Source: Sphingopyxis solisilvae (GTDB lineage: Bacteria > Pseudomonadota > Alphaproteobacteria > Sphingomonadales > Sphingomonadaceae). Taken from it: 64,000 nucleotides of DNA. The translations under genes were made by a program, and so were the position numbers. The stretch lies in NCBI RefSeq assembly GCF_015475875.1, contig NZ_JADKYM010000002.1:150414-214413 (forward strand), read 5' to 3'. The number at the start of each line of letters is the position of its first letter. Within the stretch, counting starts at the first letter, position 1. The notes beneath the pieces are model-generated. The model searched no databases. It was not told the origin of the DNA and worked only from the letters and a program-made list of their open reading frames with translations. Below are positions 41,944 to 50,787 of the stretch, one piece after another.

Positions 41944-42831
41944 TCAATTTTCGACCAGCAACGCGCGGGCGTCACGCACCTCAGCATCCAGCCAGTCGAT
42001 GAACGCGCGGATGCGCGGTTGCGGCGCGATGTCGCGGTGGAGCGCAAGCCAGAAGCTGCGGCCGATCACCTGTTCGGGCCGCACCCGGGTCAGTGCCGGA
42101 TCGCCGGCGGCGAGGAAACAGGGCAGGACACCGACCCCCGCGCCGCCCGCGATCATCCGCCGCTGCGCCAGGATCGACGAGGAACGAACGTGGGCGCGCA
42201 GCCCCGGCTCGATTTCGCCCAGATAGTCGAGTTCGGGAGCATAGAGGATGTCGGGGATATAGCCGATCACGGGAATGCCGGTACGCGACAGCGGTGCCGA
42301 CGCAATCTTTTCGTGCCAGTCGGGCCGGTCGGAGGGGGCATAGATTCCAAGGCTGTAGTCCGCCAGCTTGCGCGTGATGAGCGGGCCTTTGCGCGGCCGC
42401 GCGAGCAGCACCGCCATATCCGCCTCGCGCCGTGACGGGTTGAGGAAACCCGACGAGGCGACGAGGTCGATCTCGAGCTCGGGATGCGCGGCGACGAAGC
42501 CCGCCAGCCGCGGCGCGATGAAGCTGTTGCCGAAACCTTCGGAGACGCTGACCCGCAGTTGTCCCGACAGCGCCGACCCGCCTTCGCGCGCCGAATGAAT
42601 GCGCGCCGCGGCCGCCGCCATCGCTTCGGCGTGCGGCACGAGCGTGCGGCCCGCCGCGGTCAGCACAAAACCCGTCGGCGCGCGTTCGAACAGGGTCTGC
42701 TGAAGCGCGGCTTCGAGCGCGCTGACCCGGCGGCTGACCGTCGTCGCATCGACGTGCAGCGCCGCCGCCGCGCGTGCGAGCGTGCCATGGCGCGCGACCA
42801 TCAGGAAATATTGCAGCCTGCCCCAGTCCAT
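41944..42831 (-). CDS. LysR-family transcriptional regulator
   Basis: A 295-residue LysR protein with an N-terminal winged helix-turn-helix (MDWGRLQYFLMVARHGTLAR, AAALHVDATTVSRRVSALE) and the substrate-binding domain typical of the family. The ATG at 42831 begins the domain directly; the frame extends 15 codons upstream, but the upstream residues are not conserved. It is divergent from mmsA and lies upstream of, and in the same direction as, the efflux operon, so it could control mmsA, the pump or both. The mmsA side has a symmetrical site at 42894-42909. Confidence 0.9.
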   Translation of the reverse strand: MDWGRLQYFLMVARHGTLARAAAALHVDATTVSRRVSALEAALQQTLFERAPTGFVLTAAGRTLVPHAEAMAAAAARIHSAREGGSALSGQLRVSVSEGFGNSFIAPRLAGFVAAHPELEIDLVASSGFLNPSRREADMAVLLARPRKGPLITRKLADYSLGIYAPSDRPDWHEKIASAPLSRTGIPVIGYIPDILYAPELDYLGEIEPGLRAHVRSSSILAQRRMIAGGAGVGVLPCFLAAGDPALTRVRPEQVIGRSFWLALHRDIAPQPRIRAFIDWLDAEVRDARALLVEN

Positions 42832-42893
42832 ATGCTGCGAATATGCAGGATCGTGCTGCAAGTCTATCCCTTGCAATCGCTCCGTAACTCGGC

Positions 42894-42909
42894 TGTTGCA
42901 GCAGCAACA
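42894..42909. promoter_or_regulatory. Possible LysR operator before mmsA
   Basis: TGTTGC-N4-GCAACA is a perfect 6-bp dyad located between the divergent lysR and mmsA genes, about 20 nt before the mmsA start and just ahead of its GGGAG ribosome-binding site. Symmetry and place suit regulator binding, but no consensus for this LysR protein is known. Confidence 0.35.
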
Positions 42910-42929
42910 TCTTATGGGAGATTCGGGAT

Positions 42930-44423
42930 ATGCGACAAATCGACCACCATATCGTCGGCGGCGCCGGCGGTAGCAGCCGTTTCGCCGACGTCCTTGACCC
43001 CAATAATGGCGGCGTGCAGGCGCAGGTCGCGCTCGGCGACCGTGCGATCCTCGACCGTGCCGTCGCCGCCGCGAAGGTCGCGCAGCCCGCCTGGGCCGCG
43101 ACCAACCCGCAGCGCCGCGCGCGCGTGATGTTCGAGTTCAAGCGCCTCGTCGAAGCCAATATGAACCAGCTCGCCGAAATGCTCTCCGCCGAACATGGCA
43201 AGGTGATCGCCGATTCGAAGGGCGACATCCAGCGCGGCTTGGAGGTCATCGAATTTTGCTGCGGCATCCCGCATGTGCTGAAGGGCGAATATACGCAGGG
43301 CGCCGGTCCCGGCATCGACGTCTATTCGATGCGCCAGCCGGTCGGTATCGGCGCGGGGATTACCCCGTTCAACTTCCCCGCGATGATCCCGCTGTGGATG
43401 GGCGGCGTCGCGACCGCGACCGGCAACGCCTTCATCCTGAAGCCCAGCGAGCGCGACCCCAGCGTGCCCGTTCGCCTGTCGGAACTGTTCCTTGAAGCCG
43501 GAATGCCCGAAGGCATTTTCCAGACCGTCCATGGCGACAAGGAAATGGTCGATGCGATCCTCGACCATCCCGACATCGGCGCGGTCAGCTTCGTCGGATC
43601 GTCGGACATCGCGCATTATGTCTACAACCGCGGCGTCGCCAATGGCAAACGCGTGCAGGCGATGGGTGGCGCGAAGAACCACGGCATCGTCATGCCCGAC
43701 GCCGACCTTGACCAGGTGGTCAACGACCTCACCGGCGCGGCCTTCGGCTCGGCGGGCGAACGCTGCATGGCGCTGCCCGTCGTCGTCCCCGTCGGCGAGG
43801 ACACCGCGAACCGGCTCCGTGAGAAATTGATCCCCGCGATCGAGGCGCTGCGCGTCGGCGTATCGACCGACGCCGAGGCGCATTACGGTCCGGTGGTGAC
43901 GCAGGCGCACAAGGAAAAGGTCGAAGGCTGGATCCAGAAATGCGCCGACGAAGGCGCCGAACTGGTCGTCGATGGCCGCGGCTTCACCTTGCAGGGGCAT
44001 GAAAAGGGCTTCTTCGTCGGCCCGACTTTGTTCGACCATGTCACCCCCGACATGGAAAGCTACAAGGAAGAAATCTTCGGTCCCGTGCTGCAGATCGTCC
44101 GCGCGGCCGATTTCGAGGCGGCGCTCGAACTGCCGTCAAAGCATCAATATGGTAACGGCGTCGCGATCTTCACGCGCAACGGCCACGCCGCGCGCGAATT
44201 TGCGGCGCGCGTGCAGGTCGGCATGGTTGGCATCAACGTGCCAATCCCGGTGCCCGTCGCCTATCACACCTTCGGCGGCTGGAAGCGGTCGGCGTTCGGC
44301 GACACCAACCAGCACGGCATGGAGGGTGTGAAATTCTGGACCAAGGTGAAAACGATCACCGCGCGCTGGCCCGATGGATCGCTGGACGGCGGCAACGCCT
44401 TTGTCATCCCGACGATGGGTTGA
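42930..44423 (+). CDS. mmsA: Methylmalonate-semialdehyde dehydrogenase, CoA-acylating
   Basis: MmsA converts methylmalonate semialdehyde to propionyl-CoA (and malonate semialdehyde to acetyl-CoA) in valine and inositol breakdown. The 497-residue protein is an aldehyde dehydrogenase of MmsA type: the NAD-binding GAGITPFNFPAMIPLWMGG, the conserved FVGSSDIAHYVYNRG and the catalytic Cys279 in SAGERCMALP. Length is normal. GGGAG lies 9 nt before the start. It opens a valine-catabolism cluster whose other enzymes follow between 46.3 and 50.7 kb. Confidence 0.95.
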   Translation: MRQIDHHIVGGAGGSSRFADVLDPNNGGVQAQVALGDRAILDRAVAAAKVAQPAWAATNPQRRARVMFEFKRLVEANMNQLAEMLSAEHGKVIADSKGDIQRGLEVIEFCCGIPHVLKGEYTQGAGPGIDVYSMRQPVGIGAGITPFNFPAMIPLWMGGVATATGNAFILKPSERDPSVPVRLSELFLEAGMPEGIFQTVHGDKEMVDAILDHPDIGAVSFVGSSDIAHYVYNRGVANGKRVQAMGGAKNHGIVMPDADLDQVVNDLTGAAFGSAGERCMALPVVVPVGEDTANRLREKLIPAIEALRVGVSTDAEAHYGPVVTQAHKEKVEGWIQKCADEGAELVVDGRGFTLQGHEKGFFVGPTLFDHVTPDMESYKEEIFGPVLQIVRAADFEAALELPSKHQYGNGVAIFTRNGHAAREFAARVQVGMVGINVPIPVPVAYHTFGGWKRSAFGDTNQHGMEGVKFWTKVKTITARWPDGSLDGGNAFVIPTMG

Positions 44424-44514
44424 TCGGTCGCACGGGCATGAAACCCTATCCGGCCACCGGACATTCTACAGATACGGCTCCGGCAATCGGTCGGCGCAGC
44501 AAGGAAGGATGCCG

Positions 44515-45033
44515 ATGATGCGCTGGGCATGGCCGATCACGTTGTTGCTGCTCGCGGCGTGCAGCAAAGGCGAGCCCGTGCCGGACGATGCAGCGAAATC
44601 CAGCGCGACTCCCGACCTTGCCGAGCCCGCGCTGTCACAGGAAGTCACGGCGGATTATCACCCCGATCCGGCGTTGCCGCCGCCAACGACGCGCGAAACC
44701 GGAATCGGTGCCCGCGACAAGGTGATACCCGCCGCAATTCGCGGCCGTTGGGGGCTTGCTGCCGCCGATTGCACATCGACCAAGGGCGATGCCAAAGGGC
44801 TGCTGACCATCGACGCGACGAGTTTGCGCTTCTATGAATCGCACGGCGAGTTGGCCCGCATTCGCGAACGCGGCGCGAGCCGGATCGTCGCGGACTATAA
44901 ATTCAGCGGTGAAGGCATGGAATGGGACCGGTTGATGCTTCTCGACGCGCAGGGTGGCGGCCAGACGCTCGTTCGGCGCGACTATGGCGACGAAACCGAC
45001 ACCCCTTTGTTGCGCTACACCCGCTGTAGCTGA
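44515..45033 (+). CDS. Putative lipoprotein of unknown function
   Basis: A 172-residue protein with a lipoprotein signal peptide (WPITLLLLAACSKG, lipobox LLAAC), followed by an acidic Pro/Ala linker and a compact domain with IRGRWGLAAADCTSTKG and a C-terminal Cys (RYTRCS); the Cys pair could form a disulfide. Similar small lipoproteins seem common in sphingomonads, but no function is known to me. AAGGAAGG at 44501-44508 favours the ATG at 44515 over those at 44509 and 44518. It lies 91 nt after mmsA. Confidence 0.75.
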   Translation: MMRWAWPITLLLLAACSKGEPVPDDAAKSSATPDLAEPALSQEVTADYHPDPALPPPTTRETGIGARDKVIPAAIRGRWGLAAADCTSTKGDAKGLLTIDATSLRFYESHGELARIRERGASRIVADYKFSGEGMEWDRLMLLDAQGGGQTLVRRDYGDETDTPLLRYTRCS

Positions 45034-45056
45034 TGAATTGGATAGGGAGACCGAAG

Positions 45057-45362
45057 ATGGATATTCGCTTGGCTCTAGTTGCCGCCGTCCTGCCGCTCAC
45101 CGCCTGTGCCTACAGCGACGCCCCCGCCGAACCCGCGCCGCCGCCCGTCGACGGGCTCAAGCAATGCAACATCGACGCAGTGCAATCCTATGTCGGCCAG
45201 ACCGCGACGCCCGAGCTTGGCGCGCGCATCCTGAAAGAAGCCGAAGGCCGCACGCTGCGCTGGGGTCCGCCGCGCTCGGCGATGACGATGGACTATCGCT
45301 CCGACCGCGTGAACATCATGTACGACGACGCCTACAAGATCACGCAGATCACCTGTGGCTGA
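45057..45362 (+). CDS. Peptidase inhibitor I78-family lipoprotein-like protein
   Basis: A 101-residue secreted protein. The N-terminal signal region ends PLTACAYS (lipobox-like LTAC). The rest matches the I78 inhibitor family: QCNIDAVQSYVGQ, LRWGPPRSAMTMDYRSDRVN and the terminal YKITQITCG, with two Cys that can pair. Such proteins are thought to inhibit serine proteases; the target here is unknown. GGGAGACCGAAG precedes the ATG at 45057, chosen over an upstream one at 45033 that overlaps the preceding stop. Confidence 0.82.
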   Translation: MDIRLALVAAVLPLTACAYSDAPAEPAPPPVDGLKQCNIDAVQSYVGQTATPELGARILKEAEGRTLRWGPPRSAMTMDYRSDRVNIMYDDAYKITQITCG

Positions 45363-45394
45363 CGGGCTACGAGCTTGAACGGAAAACGAATAAG

Positions 45395-45940
45395 GTGCTT
45401 GGACTGGTTGCCATATCGTTTTTGGTCGGTACCCAGCCGGAACCGCCCAGGACCGTCAACGGTGCGGTTTTGGGAGCGGTCGAGGATTTTTCTAGCTCGG
45501 GTCCAGCGATCGTCTGCATGCGCGAACTCGCGGTAGAAGCCGCGGCTGGCGAAGCCGTCTATCTCGGCTATTCGGGCATTCACAACGGAACGCTCCGGTG
45601 GGAAGGTCCACAAGGTGTGATCGAATTCAAGCAGAGCGAAAGCTGGCTTCCGCCGCGCAGGCGTGGCCAGCTTATCGGAAAATTCGGCGGTTACACGGTC
45701 TATCGAAAGCGAGAAAAAGGGGATTTCTATCTGGCGTTTCTTGCAGGTGAGGGGGCCGAACCACGCCTTGATCTCAGAATCGCCGGGAGTGCACTCGATG
45801 GCTCGAAGCGCGATGAGCCGCTACTGAATCGGCTTTTGCAGCATAGCGGAACATCGGCACGCTGCGATCGCAGTTACGCATATGGTTGGGGGGTGATCAT
45901 GGGAGATGAATCTGTCGTGTCGGGACCGGGCGATGAATGA
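45395..45940 (+). CDS. Hypothetical protein, unrecognised
   Basis: I do not recognise this 181-residue protein. The best start is the GTG at 45395, giving a short hydrophobic N-terminus (MLGLVAISFLVGT) that could be a weak signal peptide or anchor; upstream in-frame sequence overlaps the I78 gene and looks non-coding. The body is soluble, with three Cys spread apart. Base composition is visibly less GC-rich than its neighbours, so it may be a later acquisition. Its stop overlaps the RidA start (ATGAATGA), suggesting coupled translation. Confidence 0.6.
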   Translation: MLGLVAISFLVGTQPEPPRTVNGAVLGAVEDFSSSGPAIVCMRELAVEAAAGEAVYLGYSGIHNGTLRWEGPQGVIEFKQSESWLPPRRRGQLIGKFGGYTVYRKREKGDFYLAFLAGEGAEPRLDLRIAGSALDGSKRDEPLLNRLLQHSGTSARCDRSYAYGWGVIMGDESVVSGPGDE

Positions 45941-46331
45941 GCGTCGCAACCACAGCTCGGCGTCGCCGTTCGAGCCGGTGTACGGCTACAGCCGCGCGGT
46001 GCGTGTGGGCAACCGCATCGACGTCGCGGGCTGCGCGCCGATCGAGCCCGATGGGACATCGACCGTCGGCGACGCGGGGGTGCAGGCGGCGCGCTGCCTG
46101 ACGATCATCCGCGAGGCGCTGGAGGCGCTGGGCGGTTCGCCCGCCGATGTCGTGCGCACGCGCATGTATATCACCGACCCCGCCGACGCTGACCTTGTGG
46201 GTCACGCGCATGGCGCGATGTTTGGGGACATCCGCCCCGCGGCGACGATGCTCGTCATCCCCGCGCTGATCCGCCCCGAGTGGAAAGTCGAAATCGAAGC
46301 CGAAGCCATCATCATCGAGAAGACCGCATGA
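45933..46331 (+). CDS. RidA/YjgF/Rid-family protein
   Basis: A 132-residue Rid-superfamily protein; RidA members deaminate reactive enamine/imine intermediates of amino-acid metabolism. Family features: an N-terminal SRAVRVGNRIDVAG, the middle AARCLTIIREALEALGG, then VVRTRMYITD with the conserved Arg that contacts substrate, and a C-terminal segment ending VEIEAEAIIIE. The start at 45933 overlaps the previous gene; a longer in-frame start at 45906 lies inside it. The stop overlaps the following acyl-CoA dehydrogenase start, so it belongs to the valine cluster. Confidence 0.88.
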   Translation: MNERRNHSSASPFEPVYGYSRAVRVGNRIDVAGCAPIEPDGTSTVGDAGVQAARCLTIIREALEALGGSPADVVRTRMYITDPADADLVGHAHGAMFGDIRPAATMLVIPALIRPEWKVEIEAEAIIIEKTA

Positions 46332-47473
46332 CCGACCAGTTCCAGCTGACCGACGACCAGCTCGCCATTCAGGATATGGCGCGCAAGTTCACCGCCGACC
46401 GCATCACGCCCTTTGCGGCCGAATGGGACGAGAAAAGCCATTATCCCGTCGAGGTGTGGAAGGCCGCGGGCGAGCTCGGCTTCGGGGCGATCTATGTTGC
46501 CGAGGAATCGGGCGGCATCGGGCTCGGGCGACTGGAGGCGGCACTGATCATGGAGGCGATGGCCTATGGCTGCCCCGCGACCAGCGCCTATGTCTCGATC
46601 CACAATATGGCGACGTGGATGATCGACCGCTTCGGCGGCGCCGCGATCAAGGACCGCTTCCTGCCGAGCCTTGTCAGCATGGACAAGATCGCGAGCTATT
46701 GCCTGACCGAACCCGGCTCGGGCTCGGACGCCGCGGCGCTCAAGACGACGGCGAAGCGTGACGGCGACCATTATGTGCTCAACGGCACCAAGCAGTTCAT
46801 CTCGGGCGCCGGGGTCAACGACATCTACGTCTGTATGGTTCGCACCGGCGACGAAAAGTCCCAAGGCATCAGCTGCATCGTTGTCGAAAAGGACACGCCG
46901 GGATTGAGCTTCGGCGCCCCCGAAAAGAAGCTCGGTTGGAATGCCTCACCCACCGCGCAGGTGATCTTCGAGGATTGCCGCGTGCCGGTCGAAAATCTCG
47001 TCGGCGCCGAGGGCGACGGTTTCCGCTTCGCAATGGCGGGGCTCGATGGCGGCCGCCTCAACATCGGCGCCTGTTCCTTGGGCGGCGCGCAGCGCTGCCT
47101 CGACGAGGCGATCGCCTATACCAAGGACCGCCAGCAATTCGGGCAACCGATCGCCGATTTCCAGAACACCCAGTTCATGCTCGCCGACATGGCGACTGAC
47201 CTCGAAGCGTCGCGCGCGCTGCTCTATATGGCGGCGGCAAAGGTCACCGCGAACGCGCCCGACAAGTCGCGCTTCTCGGCGATGGCGAAACGGCTTGCGA
47301 CCGACAATGGCAGCAAGATCGTCAACGACGCGCTGCAATTGTTCGGCGGCTACGGCTATCTGCGCGATTATCCGATCGAGCGCTTCTGGCGCGACCTGCG
47401 CGTCCATTCGATCCTGGAGGGCACCAACCAGGTGATGCGGATGATCGTCGGAAGGGACTTGTTGCGCCAGTAA
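46328..47473 (+). CDS. Acyl-CoA dehydrogenase, probable isobutyryl-CoA dehydrogenase
   Basis: A 381-residue flavoenzyme of the ACAD family. N-terminal helical domain, ASYCLTEPGSGSDAAALKT in the middle beta domain (FAD/substrate contacts), and the C-terminal helical domain with QFGQPIADFQNTQFMLADM and LQLFGGYGYLRDYPIERF (signature 2). The catalytic Glu appears in ILEGTNQVMRMIVGR. Placed between mmsA/RidA and 3-hydroxyisobutyryl-CoA hydrolase, it most likely oxidises isobutyryl-CoA to methacrylyl-CoA in valine breakdown. Substrate choice is inferred from context. Confidence 0.9.
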   Translation: MTDQFQLTDDQLAIQDMARKFTADRITPFAAEWDEKSHYPVEVWKAAGELGFGAIYVAEESGGIGLGRLEAALIMEAMAYGCPATSAYVSIHNMATWMIDRFGGAAIKDRFLPSLVSMDKIASYCLTEPGSGSDAAALKTTAKRDGDHYVLNGTKQFISGAGVNDIYVCMVRTGDEKSQGISCIVVEKDTPGLSFGAPEKKLGWNASPTAQVIFEDCRVPVENLVGAEGDGFRFAMAGLDGGRLNIGACSLGGAQRCLDEAIAYTKDRQQFGQPIADFQNTQFMLADMATDLEASRALLYMAAAKVTANAPDKSRFSAMAKRLATDNGSKIVNDALQLFGGYGYLRDYPIERFWRDLRVHSILEGTNQVMRMIVGRDLLRQ

Positions 47474-47479
47474 CGAATT

Positions 47480-47640
47480 CCCCTCTCCCGTCGGGAGAGG
47501 GTTGCGAAGACTTGCCAGCTTGCTGGCTAGTCGCAGCTGGGTGAGGGGTGGTGCGCTATCGGTACGGCGGATCCCCTTATCCAACTCCGCCTAACCGGCA
47601 AGCCGGTAAGGCTGCATATCCTTCTCTCGACGGGAGAAGG
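47480..47640. repeat. REPIN-like intergenic palindrome (family A)
   Basis: The gap begins with CCCTCTCCCG and its complement (47480-47500) and ends with a similar palindrome around GGGAGAAGG (47620-47640). Between them are further inverted segments around CCAGC/GCTGG and CCGGC/GCCGG. The two-ended layout is that of a REPIN. It fills the space between the dehydrogenase and the hydrolase genes. Confidence 0.75.
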
Positions 47641-47654
47641 TTTTGAGAGGTTGT

Positions 47655-48698
47655 ATGACCGAAGACGTTCTCATCTCGACCGCCGGCCGCATCGGCCGCC
47701 TGTCGCTCAATCGCCCCAAGGCGATCCATGCGCTGAACCTCGCAATGTGTCAGGCGATGATCGATGCTCTGGTGAAATGGCGCGACGACGACGCCGTCGA
47801 AGCGGTGATCATCGACCATAGCGAGGGCCGCGGCTTCTGCGCCGGCGGCGACATCCGCATGCTCGCCGAAAGCGGGGCAAAGGACGGGGTCGAAGCGCGC
47901 GCCTTCTTCCACACCGAATATCGCCTCAACCACCTGCTCTTCACTTACCCCAAGCCCGTTGTCGCCTTCATGGACGGCATCACCATGGGCGGCGGGGTCG
48001 GCATTTCGCAACCGGCGAAATATCGCGTCGCGACCGAACATACCCGCTTCGCAATGCCCGAAACCGGGATCGGTCTGTTCCCCGATGTCGGCGGCGGCTG
48101 GTACCTGCCGCGGCTCGAAGGCCGCGTCGGGGTGTTCCTTGCGCTCACTGGCGCGCGGCTCGACGGGGCGGAATGCCTCGCGCTCGGGCTCGCGACGCAC
48201 TATCTGCCGTCCGAGCATCTCGCCGAAGCCAAAGCGCGGATTGCGCAGCACCCCGACCGCATCGGCGGCATCTTGGGCGAGCTGTCGATCACCGCACCGC
48301 CCGCGGCGATCACGCACCAGATCGACAAGATCAACCGGCTGTTCGCCAGCGACACCTATGAAGACATCCTCGCCGCTCTCGAAACCGACGGCAGCGACTG
48401 GGCCGAAAAGGAACTCGCCGCGCTGCACAGCAAATCGCCGCAGACGTGCAAGGTCGCGCTCCGTCAGCTGAAGGAAGGCGGCGCGATGCACGACTTCGCG
48501 GCGCAGATGACACAGGAATATGCGATCGGCAGCCGCGTCGTTCAGATGCATGACTTCATCGAGGGCGTGCGCGCGCTGATCGTCGACAAGGATAACAGCC
48601 CGAAATGGGACCCCTCGACCCCCGAGGCGGTGACCGACGACTGGATCGACGCAATCTTTGCGCCGCTGCCCGATGATGAGAAATGGACGCCGCTCTAA
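47655..48698 (+). CDS. 3-hydroxyisobutyryl-CoA hydrolase
   Basis: Hydrolyses 3-hydroxyisobutyryl-CoA to the free acid in valine degradation. The 347-residue crotonase-fold protein has GFCAGGDIRMLAESG (oxyanion-hole strand), MDGITMGGGVGIS and the family-specific FAMPETGIGLFPDVGGGWYL, where the Glu and Asp mark hydrolases against hydratases. The C-terminal extension is typical of the HIBYL-CoA hydrolase family. The start at 47655 follows GAGAGG; an upstream in-frame ATG at 47643 is less likely. It lies between the isobutyryl-CoA dehydrogenase and mmsB, consistent with the pathway. Confidence 0.9.
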   Translation: MTEDVLISTAGRIGRLSLNRPKAIHALNLAMCQAMIDALVKWRDDDAVEAVIIDHSEGRGFCAGGDIRMLAESGAKDGVEARAFFHTEYRLNHLLFTYPKPVVAFMDGITMGGGVGISQPAKYRVATEHTRFAMPETGIGLFPDVGGGWYLPRLEGRVGVFLALTGARLDGAECLALGLATHYLPSEHLAEAKARIAQHPDRIGGILGELSITAPPAAITHQIDKINRLFASDTYEDILAALETDGSDWAEKELAALHSKSPQTCKVALRQLKEGGAMHDFAAQMTQEYAIGSRVVQMHDFIEGVRALIVDKDNSPKWDPSTPEAVTDDWIDAIFAPLPDDEKWTPL

Positions 48699-48833
48699 TC
48701 CTCCCCGGAACGGCGAGGGGGACCGCCGCAGGCGGTGGAGGGGGGCTTCGGTCTTGCGCAAGGCCGCGAACCCCCTCCGTCAGCCCCTCCGCTTTGCTCC
48801 GGGTCTGCCACCTCCCCGCCAGCGGGGAGGATT
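48697..48833. repeat. REPIN-like intergenic palindrome
   Basis: AATCCTCCCC at 48697-48706 and its complement GGGGAGGATT at 48824-48833 bound a gap containing a core GGTCTTGCGCAAGGCCG shared with the element at 51142-51266. It occupies most of the space between the hydrolase and the enoyl-CoA hydratase genes; the left arm overlaps the end of the upstream stop codon. Confidence 0.75.
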
Positions 48834-48846
48834 TTAGGAGATACGA

Positions 48847-49629
48847 ATGACCTACGAAACCCTCCTCGTCGAAACGCGCGGCGCCGTCACGCTCGTGACG
48901 CTCAACCGCCCGCAGGCGCTGAACGCGCTCAATTCGGGCGTGCTCGATGACCTGATCGCCGCCTTCGCCGCGTTTGAGGCTGACGCCAGCCAGCGCTGCG
49001 CTGTGCTCACCGGCTCGGGCGACAAGGCGTTCGCCGCGGGCGCCGACATCAAGGAAATGGCCGACAAGCCCGCCGCCGATTTCTACCTCGAAGATTTCTT
49101 CTCGAAATGGACGAGCGATTTCGTGAAGAAGGTGCGCAAGCCCTGGATCGCCGCGGTCAACGGCTTCGCGCTCGGCGGCGGGTGCGAACTCGCGATGATG
49201 GCCGATTTCATCATCGCGTCGGACAAGGCGAAATTCGGCCAGCCCGAAATCAAGCTCGGCGTCGCGCCGGGCATGGGCGGGTCGCAGCGGCTGACGCGGG
49301 CGATCGGCAAGGCGAAGGCGATGGAAATGTGCCTGACCGGCCGGATGATGGACGCCGCCGAAGCCGAGCGCTCAGGCCTCGTCGCGCGCGTCGTGCCGCA
49401 TGAGTCGCTGGTCGACGAAGCGGTGAAGACCGCGACCGTCATTGCCGCAATGCCGCCGATGGCCGCGATGGTGAACAAGGACATGGTCAACGCCGCGTTC
49501 GAAACCACCCTCGACCAGGGGCTGATCTACGAACGCCGCCTGTTCCAGATTTTGGCGGCGACCGAGGACAAGGCCGAAGGCATGGCGGCGTTTATCGAGA
49601 AGCGCGAAGGCGTGTGGAAGGGGCGATAG
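48847..49629 (+). CDS. Enoyl-CoA hydratase (crotonase family)
   Basis: A 260-residue crotonase-fold enzyme that hydrates enoyl-CoA; in this context probably methacrylyl-CoA to 3-hydroxyisobutyryl-CoA. Motifs: [16 protein letters not shown] for the oxyanion hole, [15 protein letters not shown] with the first catalytic Glu, and [20 protein letters not shown] with the second. Length is normal. TAGGAGATACGA lies upstream of the start. It could also act in general fatty-acid oxidation; the neighbours favour valine degradation. Confidence 0.9.
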   Translation: MTYETLLVETRGAVTLVTLNRPQALNALNSGVLDDLIAAFAAFEADASQRCAVLTGSGDKAFAAGADIKEMADKPAADFYLEDFFSKWTSDFVKKVRKPWIAAVNGFALGGGCELAMMADFIIASDKAKFGQPEIKLGVAPGMGGSQRLTRAIGKAKAMEMCLTGRMMDAAEAERSGLVARVVPHESLVDEAVKTATVIAAMPPMAAMVNKDMVNAAFETTLDQGLIYERRLFQILAATEDKAEGMAAFIEKREGVWKGR

Positions 49630-49637
49630 CCTTTCAT

Positions 49638-49792
49638 CCTCTCCCGTTGGGAGAGGCAACGGAGACTTGGTCCGCATGGACCTAGTCGCAGTCGGTGAGG
49701 GGCTGTGCGCTATCTGTGACGACTACCCCCTCACCAACTTCGCCTAGTCGGCCAAGCCGACAAGGCTACATATCCTCTCCCAAAGGGAGAGG
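49638..49792. repeat. REPIN-like intergenic palindrome (family A)
   Basis: CCTCTCCC-GTT-GGGAGAGG at 49638-49656 and CCTCTCCC-AAA-GGGAGAGG at 49774-49792 mark the two ends. The body has inverted tracts as in 47480-47640, including AGTCGCAG near the left side. It lies between the hydratase and mmsB. Confidence 0.78.
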
Positions 49793-49807
49793 AAGTTGGA
49801 GCAAGAT

Positions 49808-50683
49808 ATGAAAATCGCATTCATCGGACTCGGCAATATGGGCGGTGGCATGGCCGCGAATCTGGCGAAGGCGGGGCATGACGTCCGCGCCTTCGATCTC
49901 AGCGAAGAGGCGCTGGCGCGTGCGGTCGAGGCAGGCTGTTCGCGCGCTGCGTCGGCGGCCGAAGCCGTCACCGGCGCCGAGGCGGTCGTGACGATGCTGC
50001 CCGCGGGCAAGCATGTCGCCTCGGTGTATGAAGGCGACGTCTATCCGAACGCTGCACCCGGCACCTTGCTGCTCGATTGCTCGACGATCGACGTCGCCAC
50101 CGCGCGCTCGAATATCGAAGCCGCGACCGCAAAAGGCCTTGTCGCGGTCGATGCGCCGGTGTCGGGCGGCATCGCCGCCGCCAACGCGGGCACACTGACC
50201 TTCATGGTCGGCGGCACCGACGACGGCTTTGCCCGCGCGCAGCCGATCCTGGCGCAGATGGGCAAGGCGGTGATCCACGCCGGCGATGCGGGCGCGGGTC
50301 AGGCGGCGAAAATCTGCAACAACATGCTGCTCGGCGCCTCGATGGTCGCAACGTGCGAGACGCTCGCGCTCGCGCAGAAGCTGGGGCTCGATCCGCAGAA
50401 ATTCTTCGACATCGCCAGCGTGTCGTCGGGGCAATGCTGGTCGCTGACCAGCTACGCACCGCTACCCGGCGTCGGGCCCACCACCCCCGCCGACAATGAT
50501 TACAAGGGCGGGTTCGCCGCGGCGCTGATGCTCAAGGATTTGCGCCTCGCGATGGAAGCGGCGGCGAGCGTCGACGCCGATGTGCCGATGGGGGCAAAGG
50601 CGCGCGAATTGTATGAAGCGTTTGTCGAATCCGATCAGGACGGCCGCGACTTTTCGGCGATTATCCGGACGTTGCAGGGATAG
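49808..50683 (+). CDS. mmsB: 3-hydroxyisobutyrate dehydrogenase
   Basis: Oxidises 3-hydroxyisobutyrate to methylmalonate semialdehyde, the substrate of MmsA. The 291-residue protein has the N-terminal Rossmann motif IAFIGLGNMGGGMAANLAKAG, the substrate-binding DAPVSGGIAAANAGTLTFM and the catalytic Lys in AAKICNNMLLGASM near residue 170. Length and motifs are canonical. The start at 49808 follows GGAGCAAGAT. It closes the valine cluster; an inverted repeat follows. Confidence 0.94.
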   Translation: MKIAFIGLGNMGGGMAANLAKAGHDVRAFDLSEEALARAVEAGCSRAASAAEAVTGAEAVVTMLPAGKHVASVYEGDVYPNAAPGTLLLDCSTIDVATARSNIEAATAKGLVAVDAPVSGGIAAANAGTLTFMVGGTDDGFARAQPILAQMGKAVIHAGDAGAGQAAKICNNMLLGASMVATCETLALAQKLGLDPQKFFDIASVSSGQCWSLTSYAPLPGVGPTTPADNDYKGGFAAALMLKDLRLAMEAAASVDADVPMGAKARELYEAFVESDQDGRDFSAIIRTLQG

Positions 50684-50698
50684 ACCAGACACCCAACG

Positions 50699-50772
50699 CC
50701 GTTCGCATCGAGCGAAGTCGAGATGCGTCTGGCGCTGTGCTGGCGTGTCTCGACTTCGCTCGACACGAACGG
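50699..50772. repeat. Inverted repeat of the CCGTTCG family (family B)
   Basis: A 74-nt element beginning CCGTTCGCATCGAGCGAAG and ending with its near complement, CTTCGCTCGACACGAACGG. Closely related copies are at 53332-53406 and 54670-54749. It lies directly after mmsB. No T-tract is seen. Confidence 0.82.
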
Positions 50773-50787
50773 GAATTTGGGTCGGTT

